From Actinocorallia sp. API 0066 (lineage in GTDB: Bacteria > Actinomycetota > Actinomycetes > Streptosporangiales > Streptosporangiaceae): DNA of 64,000 nt. Made by a program: the position numbers and the translations under genes. Of the stretch, positions 56,551 to 64,000 are shown in pieces (the first letter of the stretch is position 1; each line of letters starts with the position of its first letter). The stretch spans positions 279,701 through 343,700 of the forward strand of contig NZ_JAJLQY010000009.1 in assembly GCF_020991275.1 (NCBI RefSeq). The letters are read 5' to 3'. The notes under the pieces were generated by a model. The model did no database searches and was not told the origin of the DNA. It saw only the letters and a program-made list of their open reading frames with translations.

Positions 56551-56616
56551 ACCGGTCCGGCAGCGTGGCTGCTGATCGTAGGGACAGCGTCCAGAGATCG
56601 AGACAGAGGAGCACCG

Positions 56617-57228
56617 ATGCCCGCCAAGACCGTGATCGCCCTGGCGTTCACCGCGACCGCAGCCGCGGGGATCGCCGCGGGAACCGCGCTGGCGTCCGCC
56701 GACGACGTGCTGCGCGTGCCCGTCGCCGTGGCGACGGAGACGCCGACCGCCGACCCGACGACGCCGACCGACGGGACGACGCCTGCGACCCCGCAGGTCA
56801 CCATCGAGCAGGCGATGACCAAGGCGCTGGAGAAGCAGGAGGGCCTGGTCTCGGCGGCGGAACTCGACACCGCCGACGACGGCAAGCAGACGTGGCACGT
56901 CGATCTCCTCACCAAGGACGACAAGTGGCGCGACCTGGAGGTGGACGCCACGTCCGGCGAGGTGATCGAGGACAAGGAGGACAGCGGGGGCGACCAGGAG
57001 GACGCCAAGGCGCTCCGCGAGGCCAAGGTGACGGCGGCCGACGCCGTCACGAAGGCGACGGCGCAGCAGCCGGGCACGGTGACGTCGTTGGGCTTCGACT
57101 ACGAGGACGGCGCCCAGCCCTCCTGGAAGGTGGACGTGCGGGCCGACGACGGGGCCGAGCACGAGGTTGTGGTGAACGCCGACTCCGGCGAGGTGACGCC
57201 GTCGGCCACCGCGTCGCCCACCGGGTGA
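56617..57228 (+). CDS. Secreted/anchored PepSY-domain protein
   Basis: A 203-residue exported protein: signal or anchor VIALAFTATAAAGIAAGTAL (about 6-26), a Thr/Pro-rich linker, then two tandem PepSY-like units, TIEQAMTKALEKQEG with DLEVDATSGEVIEDKE, and TAADAVTKATAQQPG with HEVVVNADSGEVTP. PepSY proteins inhibit proteases or bind cations and are common targets of the adjacent two-component system type in actinomycetes (a kinase/regulator/PepSY trio). Good ribosome site (GAGGAG). Possible negative modulator of the kinase. Confidence 0.88.
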   Translation: MPAKTVIALAFTATAAAGIAAGTALASADDVLRVPVAVATETPTADPTTPTDGTTPATPQVTIEQAMTKALEKQEGLVSAAELDTADDGKQTWHVDLLTKDDKWRDLEVDATSGEVIEDKEDSGGDQEDAKALREAKVTAADAVTKATAQQPGTVTSLGFDYEDGAQPSWKVDVRADDGAEHEVVVNADSGEVTPSATASPTG

Positions 57229-57243
57229 CGGACCGCGGTGAAC

Positions 57244-57269
57244 GGGACCCCGGGACGGCCCGGGGTCCC
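57244..57269. terminator. Bidirectional hairpin terminator
   Basis: Perfect 11-bp stem GGGACCCCGGG (57244-57254) / CCCGGGGTCCC (57259-57269), 4-nt loop, between the convergent PepSY gene and the next minus-strand gene. Confidence 0.75.
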
Positions 57270-57278
57270 CTCGCGCGG

Positions 57279-57761
57279 TCAGGGCGTTCGGCGCGGCATG
57301 AGGCTGTTGAACAGGCCGAACGGCCCGGCGCCGCCCTTTTTGTTCGGGGTCACCTTCTTGGTGCTGGTCGCGGTGTGGATGCGGGCGCCCGCGCTGTTGT
57401 ACATCTCAGCGGTGATGACGGCTTTGGCGCCCGGAAGGATGGGCCCGTCCTTCAGGATGGGGATGCGCACGGTGTGGCGGCGCAGCGTGCCGCAGTCGAC
57501 CTTCGTGCGGACCTTGCCCCACGGGCCCTTCACACGGCGTGACGTGCCAGCCGATGCCTGTCCGAGAAGGAAGGTGATCCAGGCGGACTCGCCGGGAGGG
57601 CTGCACGAGTAGAGCATCTGGACGTCCACGGCCTGCCCGCCCGCCTCCACGACCTTGAGCGGCACGACCATGCCGTCGGTGGCGGGCGCGGCGCTCGCGG
57701 CCGGGGCGGCGAGCAGGACGAGGGCGGCGGTGATGACACAGAGTGAACGCATGCGGCGCAT
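57279..57761 (-). CDS. Small secreted protein, function unknown
   Basis: A 160-residue product (157 if the second ATG at 57752 is used). Signal peptide SLCVITAALVLLAAPAASA with cleavage near ASA-AP. The mature part is beta-rich (VVPLKVVEAGGQAVDVQMLY) with two Cys (YSCSPPG, VDCGTLRR) likely forming a disulfide. The C-terminus is basic and Lys-rich (STKKVTPNKKGG). No recognised family. Confidence 0.7.
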   Translation of the reverse strand: MRRMRSLCVITAALVLLAAPAASAAPATDGMVVPLKVVEAGGQAVDVQMLYSCSPPGESAWITFLLGQASAGTSRRVKGPWGKVRTKVDCGTLRRHTVRIPILKDGPILPGAKAVITAEMYNSAGARIHTATSTKKVTPNKKGGAGPFGLFNSLMPRRTP

Positions 57762-57779
57762 AGTAGTGAAGCGCCGAGG

Positions 57780-58445
57780 TCAGGCCGTGGCGTCTTCCCC
57801 GGGCTTTACCGAGCGCGGCCCGCGTTCACGCGTGACCGGCCGGACGGGGTAGCGCAGCAGCGTCTTGAGCCGGTCAGGGGCGGTGCGCCGGAAGTCGGAG
57901 AGGTAGATCTCATGGTGCTTCCCGGCGATCGCGAGGCCCTGCTCGTCCAGGAAGGCGTAGAGCTTCGCGAGGGTCGAAGGCTCGTCGGCGAAGGGGCCGA
58001 CGTGGAGGATCTGCGCGCAGGTCCCCTCGTGCAGGGGTCCGAACCTGACGGACGGCACAGGCAGGGCGGGCTTCTTGCGCGCGGCCGTCTCCAGGGCCGT
58101 CCTGACGAGCGCGTCGTCGGCCTGGGGAGGCTGCGGGATGATCATGGTCCAGCACCAGGCGTCCCGGTCGGACTCCTCGTACGGCAGCCCGTCGCCCGGC
58201 CACCACTGCCCTTCCAGGGGCAGTACGGAGTACTCAAGGATCCCGGCGGCCTTCAACGCCCCGCGCACCGCGTAGGCGGAGGCGTACAGGGCGGCGACGG
58301 CCGACGTCCACGCCTCGCTCTCCGGTGAGCCCGTCCCGTCGATCGTCAGGCACCGCAGCTCGGGCGCCTCGAAGACGACGGGTTCGGCACGGGCCGCGTA
58401 CAACACACGGTAGGTCTTCTTGAAGTCTTCCCTGGGAACGCTCAC
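57780..58445 (-). CDS. GyrI-like small-molecule-binding protein
   Basis: A 221-residue protein of the GyrI/SOUL-clan ligand-binding type. The N-terminus (DFKKTYRVLYAARAEPVVFE) and LRCLTIDGTGSPES, followed by the segment YSVLPLEGQWW and the C-terminal EGTCAQILHVGPFADEP and HHEIYLSDFRRTAPDRLKT, match the stand-alone GyrI-like domain proteins. Such domains bind hydrophobic or cationic drugs. GTG overlaps the MerR stop (GTGA), so it is co-expressed with a regulator carrying the same kind of domain. Confidence 0.85.
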   Translation of the reverse strand: MSVPREDFKKTYRVLYAARAEPVVFEAPELRCLTIDGTGSPESEAWTSAVAALYASAYAVRGALKAAGILEYSVLPLEGQWWPGDGLPYEESDRDAWCWTMIIPQPPQADDALVRTALETAARKKPALPVPSVRFGPLHEGTCAQILHVGPFADEPSTLAKLYAFLDEQGLAIAGKHHEIYLSDFRRTAPDRLKTLLRYPVRPVTRERGPRSVKPGEDATA

Positions 58446-59254
58446 GGCTTCTCCTCGTCATCAGGGCCCGACCCTCCGACGGGGACGGACAGGCGTGTCA
58501 GCAGGTCGTGCGGGGCCGCCTCACCGGGCGTCACGAGATACTCCTCCCGCGCGGGGCCGCGCGCCACGTGCCCCCGCTCGTGGATCCAGGAGAACAGCGC
58601 GGTGTAGGCCAGAGGCAGTTCCGCGTAGGCGCCGCTGTGCAGGGTCGTCGCGACGGCAGTGGCAGGCAACTCCACCGGACGGGTTCCAGGCACCTCCCCG
58701 CCCACGGCGGCCCCCACCGCGACGGTCATGCCGTCGGTGAGATCGAGTGGATAGAGCCCGTACACGGGTGGCGTCCAGGGCCGTCCGGCCAGCGCCGCCA
58801 TCAGCTCGGTGACGCGGGCGCGGGTGGCCGCGCCCAGCTCGGCGGCCGCACAGGAGCCCTGGACGACGGCGAGGCGCAGGGCGGGCGCGGCCGTGAGCGT
58901 CACCGCGTAGGCGGGGGACGGGTCGGCGGCGAGCCGGTCGAGCACCGCGAGGCGCTCGGTGTCGCGGGCGATGCGGGCGGCGAGCCTGTCGCGTTCGGCG
59001 GCGAGCAGGCCCGTCCTGGCCTCGGGAGGGGCGGCGAGCAGCTCGGCGATCACCGGGAGCGGCACGTCGAGGTCGCGCAGCAGCGCGACGGTGAGGGCGT
59101 CCCGCACCCGAGCGGGCGCGTAGTAGCGGTAGCCCGTGGCGGCGTCCACGAGGTCCGGTGGCAGGAGGCCGAGATCGTCGTAGTGCCGTAGCCGCTTCAC
59201 GCTGAGGCGGCACAGCCGGGCGAACCGGCCGATGGTGAGGAGGTCGTCGTGCAC
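58442..59254 (-). CDS. MerR-family regulator with GyrI-like effector domain
   Basis: A 270-residue BmrR/TipA-like regulator. DNA-binding head: LTIGRFARLCRLSVKRLRHY, DDLGLLPPD, TGYRYYAPARVRDALTVALL; a coiled helix (AERDRLAARIARDTERLAVL); and a C-terminal GyrI-like drug-binding domain (about 115-262). GTG 59254. The promoter shows the classic MerR design, a perfect palindrome in a long spacer, so it likely activates its own operon (with the GyrI-like partner) upon binding a cationic or hydrophobic compound. Confidence 0.93.
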   Translation of the reverse strand: MHDDLLTIGRFARLCRLSVKRLRHYDDLGLLPPDLVDAATGYRYYAPARVRDALTVALLRDLDVPLPVIAELLAAPPEARTGLLAAERDRLAARIARDTERLAVLDRLAADPSPAYAVTLTAAPALRLAVVQGSCAAAELGAATRARVTELMAALAGRPWTPPVYGLYPLDLTDGMTVAVGAAVGGEVPGTRPVELPATAVATTLHSGAYAELPLAYTALFSWIHERGHVARGPAREEYLVTPGEAAPHDLLTRLSVPVGGSGPDDEEKP

Positions 59255-59260
59255 GTCCTC

Positions 59261-59292
59261 ATGGTGGACCCTCCCCCTGGGGGAGGGTCCAG
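59261..59292 (-). promoter_or_regulatory. MerR-type promoter with spacer palindrome (leaderless)
   Basis: Two 13-bp perfect arms, TGGACCCTCCCCC (59265-59277) and GGGGGAGGGTCCA (59279-59291), flank one central base. On the minus strand CTGGAC (59292-59287) and CACCAT (59266-59261) can be -35 and -10 with a 20-bp spacer, the overlong spacing MerR activators correct. The -10 ends 6 nt before the GTG at 59254, so the transcript would be leaderless. Confidence 0.7.
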
Positions 59293-59300
59293 GTAACGCG

Positions 59301-60467
59301 TTAGGCGGGGGAGCGGAGGGTGAGGAGGGTGATCTCGCTGGGGGCGAAGATGCGGAAGGGCGGGCCCCAGAAGCCGGTGCCTCGGCTTGTGTAGAGCTGG
59401 GTGCGTCCGGCCCTGCGGGAGAGGCCCTGGACGGCGGGCTGGTCGAACCGCACGAGGTGGTGGAAGGGCCAGATCTGCCCGCCGTGCGTGTGCCCCGAGA
59501 TCTGCAGGTCGACGCCCGCCGCCTCGGCCAGCGCGACCTGCTTGGGCTGGTGGGCGAGCAGCAGCACGGGCAGGTCGGGGTCCGCGCCCGCCAGCGCCGC
59601 GTCGAGGTCGGCGCGGTGTCCGGGATGCCCGGAGTGGTGCGCGGTGTGGTCGTCGATGCCCGCGACGACCAGTTTGTCGTCGCCGCGCTCGACCACGGTG
59701 TGGAGGTTGTGCAGCGGCTGCCAGCCGAGTTCCTGAAGATGCGCGACCCAGCCGAGCGCGTCGCCGTAGTACTCGTGGTTGCCTGTCACGTAGACCCTGC
59801 CGAACTCGGCTTCGATGTCGGCGAGCGGCGCGGCCTGCGCGCGGCGCCGGGCGGGGGTGCCGTCGGCGATGTCGCCGGTGTGGCACACCAGGTGCGGGTC
59901 GAGCGCGTTCACCGCCTCGGTGACCTTCGCCGACCACGCGGCCCTGTCCGTCGGCCCGTAGTGGGTGTCCGTAAGCAGGACCACCCGGGTGCCGTCCAGG
60001 CCGCTTCCGAGACGCGGCAGCGTGACGTCCACCCGGCGGACGCGCGGCACCCGCATCGCCTCGTGGTACCCCCAGGCCAGCAGGACGGCCGAGACGCCGC
60101 CGACGCCGAGCGCGGTGATCCGGGCCGCGTCCGCGACGTCCAGGGCCTCCAGGACGACCCTGGCGCCCGCGCCGATGACCGACCAGCTGAACAGCACCCA
60201 GACGACCCCGAGGAGCACGTCGGAGACCAGCGAGGCCCCGTCGCGCCCGTTCCGGTGCCCGGCGACGAGCGCGGCGGGCAGGGTGAGCGCCGCGCCGAGG
60301 AAGAGCACGGTTCCGGCGGCCGTCACCCCCGAGCCCCAGCCGGGCGCGAGGACGAGCGTCCACCACGGCACCCCGAACAGCAGCCCGAGCACGGCGACCA
60401 GCACCAGGCCGATCGCCGCGGGACGCACAAATCCCGGCCTGCGGCGCGCCGCAGAGTCCACCGCCAC
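59301..60467 (-). CDS. Membrane-anchored metallophosphoesterase
   Basis: A 388-residue protein: four N-terminal helices (about 16-38, 48-70, 80-100, 116-134), then a calcineurin-type phosphoesterase domain with all metal motifs: LTDTHYG (Asp167, His169), HTGDIADG (Asp199), VTGNHEYYGD (Asn230, His231), LLAHQPKQ and SGHTHGGQ. Similar to the YkuE/YaeI-type membrane phosphodiesterases acting on phospholipid or UDP-sugar-like substrates. Start uncertain: GTG 60467 (GGAAGGGG upstream) or GTG 60485; the longest frame (to 60611) is unlikely. Confidence 0.9.
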   Translation of the reverse strand: MAVDSAARRRPGFVRPAAIGLVLVAVLGLLFGVPWWTLVLAPGWGSGVTAAGTVLFLGAALTLPAALVAGHRNGRDGASLVSDVLLGVVWVLFSWSVIGAGARVVLEALDVADAARITALGVGGVSAVLLAWGYHEAMRVPRVRRVDVTLPRLGSGLDGTRVVLLTDTHYGPTDRAAWSAKVTEAVNALDPHLVCHTGDIADGTPARRRAQAAPLADIEAEFGRVYVTGNHEYYGDALGWVAHLQELGWQPLHNLHTVVERGDDKLVVAGIDDHTAHHSGHPGHRADLDAALAGADPDLPVLLLAHQPKQVALAEAAGVDLQISGHTHGGQIWPFHHLVRFDQPAVQGLSRRAGRTQLYTSRGTGFWGPPFRIFAPSEITLLTLRSPA

Positions 60468-60633
60468 GACCCCAACCCCTTCCACAGTACGGACGCGCTG
60501 AGAACGATCCGGGCCTGTCGCCCGTTCCCACGGGTCTTGAGCCGCTTCGCGCGCGTTCTCCCGGTGTAAGCGGAACGCGCCGCGCGGCATTCCTGCCGAG
60601 AGCAGGGACATGCCGCGCGGCGCGCCTACCGCG

Positions 60634-61974
60634 TCACTGCTTTCCCTGGGCCGGATCAGGGGTCGGGGCGTTGAAGGCGCTCTCCCTGAGCTCCTCCTCC
60701 GCCGTCGTCTCCACCCTGCGCATGGCGAACCGCAGGATGGGCGGCGCCATCAGCGACGTGACGATCGCCACAAGCACGATGATCGTGAACGTCTCGGTGC
60801 CGAGGACACCGAGACGGAGGCCGACCATCGCCACCACCACCTCGACGACCCCGCGCGCGTTCATGCCCGCGCCCAGGGCGAGCGCCTCCCACCGGTTGAG
60901 CCCGCTCATCGCGGCCCCGGCGAACGCGCCGAGGAACTTCCCGGCGATCGCCACCGCCAGGACGACGACGGCGGCGCCGAACACGGCGGGCTCGGCCAGC
61001 GCCGTCAGGTCCATCCGCAGGCCGGCGGTGGCGAAGAACAGCGGCGCGAGGAACGCCAGGACGGGCAGCCGCAGCGGCGCGAGCCGCTCCGCCGTCACCT
61101 CGCCCGTCGAGCCCATGACGACGCCCGCCACGAACGCCCCGAAGACGGCCTCCAGATGCAGCGCGTGGGTCGCGGCGGCGCCGAGGATGGTCAGGACCAC
61201 CATCACGGCCACCGCCCGCCCGTGGTCGTCTCCGGCGGCGCGCAGGAGCCGCCGGACGAGCGGCCGCAGCAGGAACGCGGCGACGACGACGAGCACGAGG
61301 TTGCCGAGCGACTCGGCGACGGCGCCCGTGGTCACCCCGACCGTCGCCATCGCGGAGACGATCGAGAGCAGGAACCAGCCGACGGCGTCGTCGAACATCC
61401 CGGCGGTGAGGGTGAGCTGGCCGATGTTGCGGTGCAGCAGCCCCATGTCCATGAGGGTCTTGGCGATGACGGGGATCGCGCTCACGCACATCGCGACGCC
61501 GAGGAAGAACGCGAACACGCCGCGGTCGCCGCTCTCGCCGAGCAGCGTCGCGGGCAGCAGCAGGCCGCACACGATGCCGAGCCCGAGCGGCACGATCAGT
61601 CCGCACAGGCTGACCCGCGCGGCCGTCCAGCCCCGGCGTTTGACCATGCCGAGATCGAGCTGCATCCCGGTGAGCCCGACCAGCAGTAGGACGCCGAGCT
61701 GTGCGGCCGCGTCGAGGAGGTGGAACTGGCTTGGATCCTTGGGCAGCAGCCATTCGGTGAAGCCGGGGAAGAGGTGGTCGGCGATGGACGGGCCCATGAT
61801 CACGCCCGCGGACAGCTCGCCGACCACGGCGGGCATCCCCAGCCGCCGCGCGAGCTGACCGAGCGCCACCGCGAGCAGCAGCAGCACCCCCACCTGGAGC
61901 AGGAACACCAACAGGACATCGGCGGGCAGCGTCGGTACGGGGGCTCCCGACGCCGAGACGGACACTGACAGCAT
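60634..61974 (-). CDS. CPA2-family cation/proton antiporter
   Basis: A 446-residue monovalent-cation/H+ antiporter with about 12-13 helices. Motifs: GELSAGVIMGPSIADHLFPG, the SAIPVIAK crossover region, GMFDDAVGWFLLS with the paired Asp of the transport site, and LGAGMNARGVVEVVV. No RCK/KTN nucleotide domain is fused, and the C-terminus is short. ATG 61974 (GGAGG, 5 nt spacing). Likely K+ or Na+ export for pH/osmotic control; ion not predictable. A 318-bp leader precedes it. Confidence 0.92.
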   Translation of the reverse strand: MLSVSVSASGAPVPTLPADVLLVFLLQVGVLLLLAVALGQLARRLGMPAVVGELSAGVIMGPSIADHLFPGFTEWLLPKDPSQFHLLDAAAQLGVLLLVGLTGMQLDLGMVKRRGWTAARVSLCGLIVPLGLGIVCGLLLPATLLGESGDRGVFAFFLGVAMCVSAIPVIAKTLMDMGLLHRNIGQLTLTAGMFDDAVGWFLLSIVSAMATVGVTTGAVAESLGNLVLVVVAAFLLRPLVRRLLRAAGDDHGRAVAVMVVLTILGAAATHALHLEAVFGAFVAGVVMGSTGEVTAERLAPLRLPVLAFLAPLFFATAGLRMDLTALAEPAVFGAAVVVLAVAIAGKFLGAFAGAAMSGLNRWEALALGAGMNARGVVEVVVAMVGLRLGVLGTETFTIIVLVAIVTSLMAPPILRFAMRRVETTAEEELRESAFNAPTPDPAQGKQ

Positions 61975-62292
61975 GCTGACCTCCGTCGGCGGGACACCGA
62001 CGCGAGGGTGAGGCCACCCCTGACCCACGCACGGTGGGCTCATCGCGCCGTTGATCCACCAGGTGAGAAAAGCTCTTTAGTTCAGGGGCAAGGCTCGCCC
62101 GATTTGTCAGGGGAAGCAAGATCCAGCCCATGGTGTCCGGCATCACAGTGGAAGGCCGGAACGCCGCTGACTAGGTCGGACGCGGGATAACCGTGACGTA
62201 CGGTCCGGAACAGGCCAATCGGGGTTGGACGGGCACGACACGCGCAAGAACCCGCCCGTGCCTCCTGGGGCGCGGACGGGCTCGGCTTACCG
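61975..62292. other. 318-bp intergenic region, no gene
   Basis: Lies between the antiporter start and the transpeptidase stop on the same strand; less GC-rich around 62060-62110 (GAGAAAAGCTCTTTAG). A loose hairpin GGCACG/CGTGCC near the transpeptidase end may aid termination. The length would allow a long leader or riboswitch for the antiporter, but I find no sequence pattern of the known K+-related c-di-AMP riboswitch. Confidence 0.5.
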
Positions 62293-63930
62293 TCAGAGCG
62301 CGTTGAGGAAAGCCGCGGCGAGCGGGGCCGCCGCCTCCGCGCCCGCGCCTCCGTCCTCCACGATGACGGAGAACGCGAGGTCACCCTTGTAGCCGACGAA
62401 CCAGGCGTGCGCGGGCGGCTCCGCACCCGAGCCGAACTCCGCGGTGCCGGTCTTGCCGGCGGTGCCCCGAGGGAACCGCACGGCGTGCGCGGTGCCCTCG
62501 CTGACGACGGCGGGCATGAGCACGCGCAACGCGCGGCGGATCGCCGGATCGAGCCTGTGGTCCGGCTCCGCGGACTTGCCCTGCGCGTCCAGGGCCTGGC
62601 CCGTCAGGTCGGCCGGGACGAGGCGGGGCGAGCGCCAGGTGCCGTCAGCGGCCGCGGCCGCCACGGACGCCATGTTCAGCGGGCTCGTGAGCACCTCCCC
62701 CTGCCCGAAGGCGGCGGCCGCCAGCGCGGTGTCGTCCTTGACCGCCGGGAAGGCCGCCCGGACGGCCGGGAGGCCCGCGACGACGGGCGCGTTGAAGCCG
62801 AACTGGGTGGCCACCTCCGCAAGGCGCTTCTCACCAAGCCTGCCGACAGCCAGGTCGGCGAAGGTCGTGTTGCACGAGTGCGCGAAGGCGTCCCGCAGGG
62901 GGATCTTCCCGAACCGCTCGAAGCCCGCGTTCTTGAAGACCCGGCCGCCGATCGTCGTCGTCGCCGGGCAGGACACCGTGCTGCCCACGCCCAGCCCGTC
63001 CGCGACGAGCGCCGCCGCCGTGACGATCTTGAACGTGGAGCCCGGCGGGTACTGGCCCATGAGCGCCCGGTTGTAGCCGCCCGGCTTGTTGGCCACCGCC
63101 AGGATCTCCCCGGTCGAGGGGCGCACCACGACCATCGAGACGTTCTTGGTGACCTTCTCCAGGGCCCGTCCGGCGGCCCGCTGGATGCGGAGGTCGATCG
63201 TCGTCTGGAGCTCCTGGCCTGGGGCGCCGCCGAGCCGCGTAAGCGTCTTGACGGTCTTGTCCTCGCCGTCCACGATGCGGACCTCCGTCGCGGGGGTGCC
63301 CGCAAGCCGCCGCTCGTACTGACGGTTCAGCCCGTCAAGCCCGACGGGGTCGCCGACGCGGTAGGGCGCGCCCAACTCCTTGGCCGCCTTGTCCGTCGCG
63401 GGGCCTACCGGGCCGACAAGCTGCTGGACCGAGCCCGACGAGCTGTCACGCAGATCGGAGCCGTCGGCGGCCAAGATCGCCCCACGGTCCGCGAAAGCAC
63501 GCGTCGCGGTGAGCCGCTGGCCTTCCTTCAGATCCGGATGGAGCACCGACGGCTCCCACCGGACGCGCCAGCCCTCGTCGTCATGGACGAGGGGGAGCGT
63601 CCCCCGGTAGCTCCACGTCTGGCCCTGGCCGAACGTCAGCTCGGCCTCGAACCGTGCGCGCGCGGGCTCGTCCTCCACGACCCGCGTCAGGACGAGGCGC
63701 TGTCCGGTGACGCCCAGGTCCGTCCAGGTGGCGGTGAGCCTCGCCGCGAGATCGGCGGGCCCGCCGTCGGTGAGCGCCGCCATCGCCGCCGAGTCACCGC
63801 GCCGCCACGCGCCGAGAAACCCTTCGGCCGTCGCCTGCGGGCCCTCCCCGAGCCGCGTCAGCCAGAACGCCCCAGCGCCCACCGCCAGCGCCGTCGGCAC
63901 CGCGACGAGCACCACTGTCCTCCGGCGCAT
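62293..63930 (-). CDS. Penicillin-binding transpeptidase with MecA_N (NTF2-like) domain
   Basis: A 545-residue class B-type PBP. Order: membrane anchor (about 6-24), NTF2-like MecA_N domain (about 30-140), dimerisation domain (from about 145, RGAILAADG), then transpeptidase with SxxK Ser298-Lys301 (PPGSTFK), SxN Ser352-Asn354 (HSCNTTF) and KTG in TAGKTGTAEFG near residue 496. It cross-links peptidoglycan outside the membrane and is the beta-lactam target. The MecA_N domain is normal in actinobacterial PBPs and does not by itself mean resistance. ATG with GGAAGGAGG upstream; single gene. Confidence 0.95.
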   Translation of the reverse strand: MRRRTVVLVAVPTALAVGAGAFWLTRLGEGPQATAEGFLGAWRRGDSAAMAALTDGGPADLAARLTATWTDLGVTGQRLVLTRVVEDEPARARFEAELTFGQGQTWSYRGTLPLVHDDEGWRVRWEPSVLHPDLKEGQRLTATRAFADRGAILAADGSDLRDSSSGSVQQLVGPVGPATDKAAKELGAPYRVGDPVGLDGLNRQYERRLAGTPATEVRIVDGEDKTVKTLTRLGGAPGQELQTTIDLRIQRAAGRALEKVTKNVSMVVVRPSTGEILAVANKPGGYNRALMGQYPPGSTFKIVTAAALVADGLGVGSTVSCPATTTIGGRVFKNAGFERFGKIPLRDAFAHSCNTTFADLAVGRLGEKRLAEVATQFGFNAPVVAGLPAVRAAFPAVKDDTALAAAAFGQGEVLTSPLNMASVAAAAADGTWRSPRLVPADLTGQALDAQGKSAEPDHRLDPAIRRALRVLMPAVVSEGTAHAVRFPRGTAGKTGTAEFGSGAEPPAHAWFVGYKGDLAFSVIVEDGGAGAEAAAPLAAAFLNAL

Positions 63931-63949
63931 CCGCGCCTCCTTCCCGTTC

Positions 63950-63970
63950 AGAGAACCTCAGTGATTCTCT
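63950..63970 (-). promoter_or_regulatory. Inverted repeat upstream of the transpeptidase gene
   Basis: AGAGAA (63950-63955) and TTCTCT (63965-63970) flank 9 bp, about 20-40 bp before the transpeptidase ATG; a possible operator or leader hairpin near the window edge. Confidence 0.35.
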
Positions 63971-64000
63971 TTCCTGTTTCACTGGCACCCGCCTTGGCTG

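Noticed and set aside
61975..62292. c-di-AMP or other riboswitch ahead of the antiporter
   Set aside because: No recognisable conserved core; only length and position suggested it.
62293..63930. MecA-type beta-lactam resistance determinant
   Set aside because: MecA_N-type PBPs are ordinary in actinobacteria; nothing shows low drug affinity or mobile context.
1..64000. tRNA, rRNA or CRISPR arrays
   Set aside because: No cloverleaf-like, rRNA-like or regularly spaced repeat series was noticed when reading both strands by eye; a tRNA scan would be needed to be certain.

Overview
The window is a very GC-rich, gene-dense chromosomal segment of an actinomycete, probably a Streptosporangiales/Thermomonosporaceae-like organism. 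The grounds are codon use dominated by G/C in third position, many GTG (some TTG) starts, frequent 4-base stop/start overlaps, an actinobacterial-type coproporphyrin haem decarboxylase, a SigE-family ECF sigma factor, many TetR/MarR/MerR/GntR regulators, and leaderless-type promoters. Genus-level placement is inference. I see no rRNA, tRNA, CRISPR array, insertion sequence or phage gene.

Left part (1-25.6 kb): the tail of coproporphyrinogen oxidase coupled to chdC/hemQ; small lipoproteins; a TPR membrane protein; a VanZ-like protein; msrB; a stand-alone LigD-type polymerase and, 4 kb on, LigC (a split NHEJ-like repair set, no Ku here); an FAD oxidoreductase; an aldehyde dehydrogenase with a two-layer palindromic leader; a RibD-C reductase divergent from ligC; a secreted peptidoglycan-binding protein; an ECF sigma/anti-sigma-like operon; a TauD-like dioxygenase; purB; two alpha/beta hydrolases; a P450 next to an MFS transporter; and a CoA-transferase family III protein.

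Centre (25.6-45.7 kb): about 20 kb in which every gene runs on the minus strand, most joined by 4-base overlaps. From promoter-proximal to distal it encodes a hydantoinase-like amidohydrolase, an isochorismatase/maleamate-amidase-like hydrolase, a DUF1185 protein, a NitT/TauT-type ABC transporter (ATPase, permease, lipoprotein), a nitrilase-superfamily hydrolase, a TrzN/AtzA-type amidohydrolase, an enamidase-like amidohydrolase, a DUF1989 protein, a bacterial protein carrying the complete archaeosine-synthase (ArcS) core motif, a 73-codon linker ORF, an aldehyde dehydrogenase, a class II aldolase-like protein, a class III aminotransferase, a second TrzN/AtzA-type amidohydrolase, a phytoene-desaturase-like FAD enzyme, an O-methyltransferase and a GntR regulator. 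The C-N hydrolases, importer and aldehyde/amino-group enzymes suggest uptake and ring-opening catabolism of a nitrogen-rich cyclic compound. The substrate is unknown to me and no assembled pathway I know matches. This locus is the best candidate for an undescribed system in the window. Several of its enzymes also have substitutions at positions that are catalytic or metal-binding in their families.

Right part (46-64 kb): a secreted protein, an APC permease, a TetR, a MarR/DJ-1 operon with a tandem operator, an SDR dehydrogenase followed by a frameshifted gene remnant, a YidB-like protein, a MerR, an alpha/beta hydrolase, a two-component system facing a PepSY protein across a triple direct repeat, a MerR/GyrI-like pair with a classic spacer palindrome, a membrane metallophosphoesterase, a CPA2 cation/proton antiporter and a MecA_N-type penicillin-binding transpeptidase.
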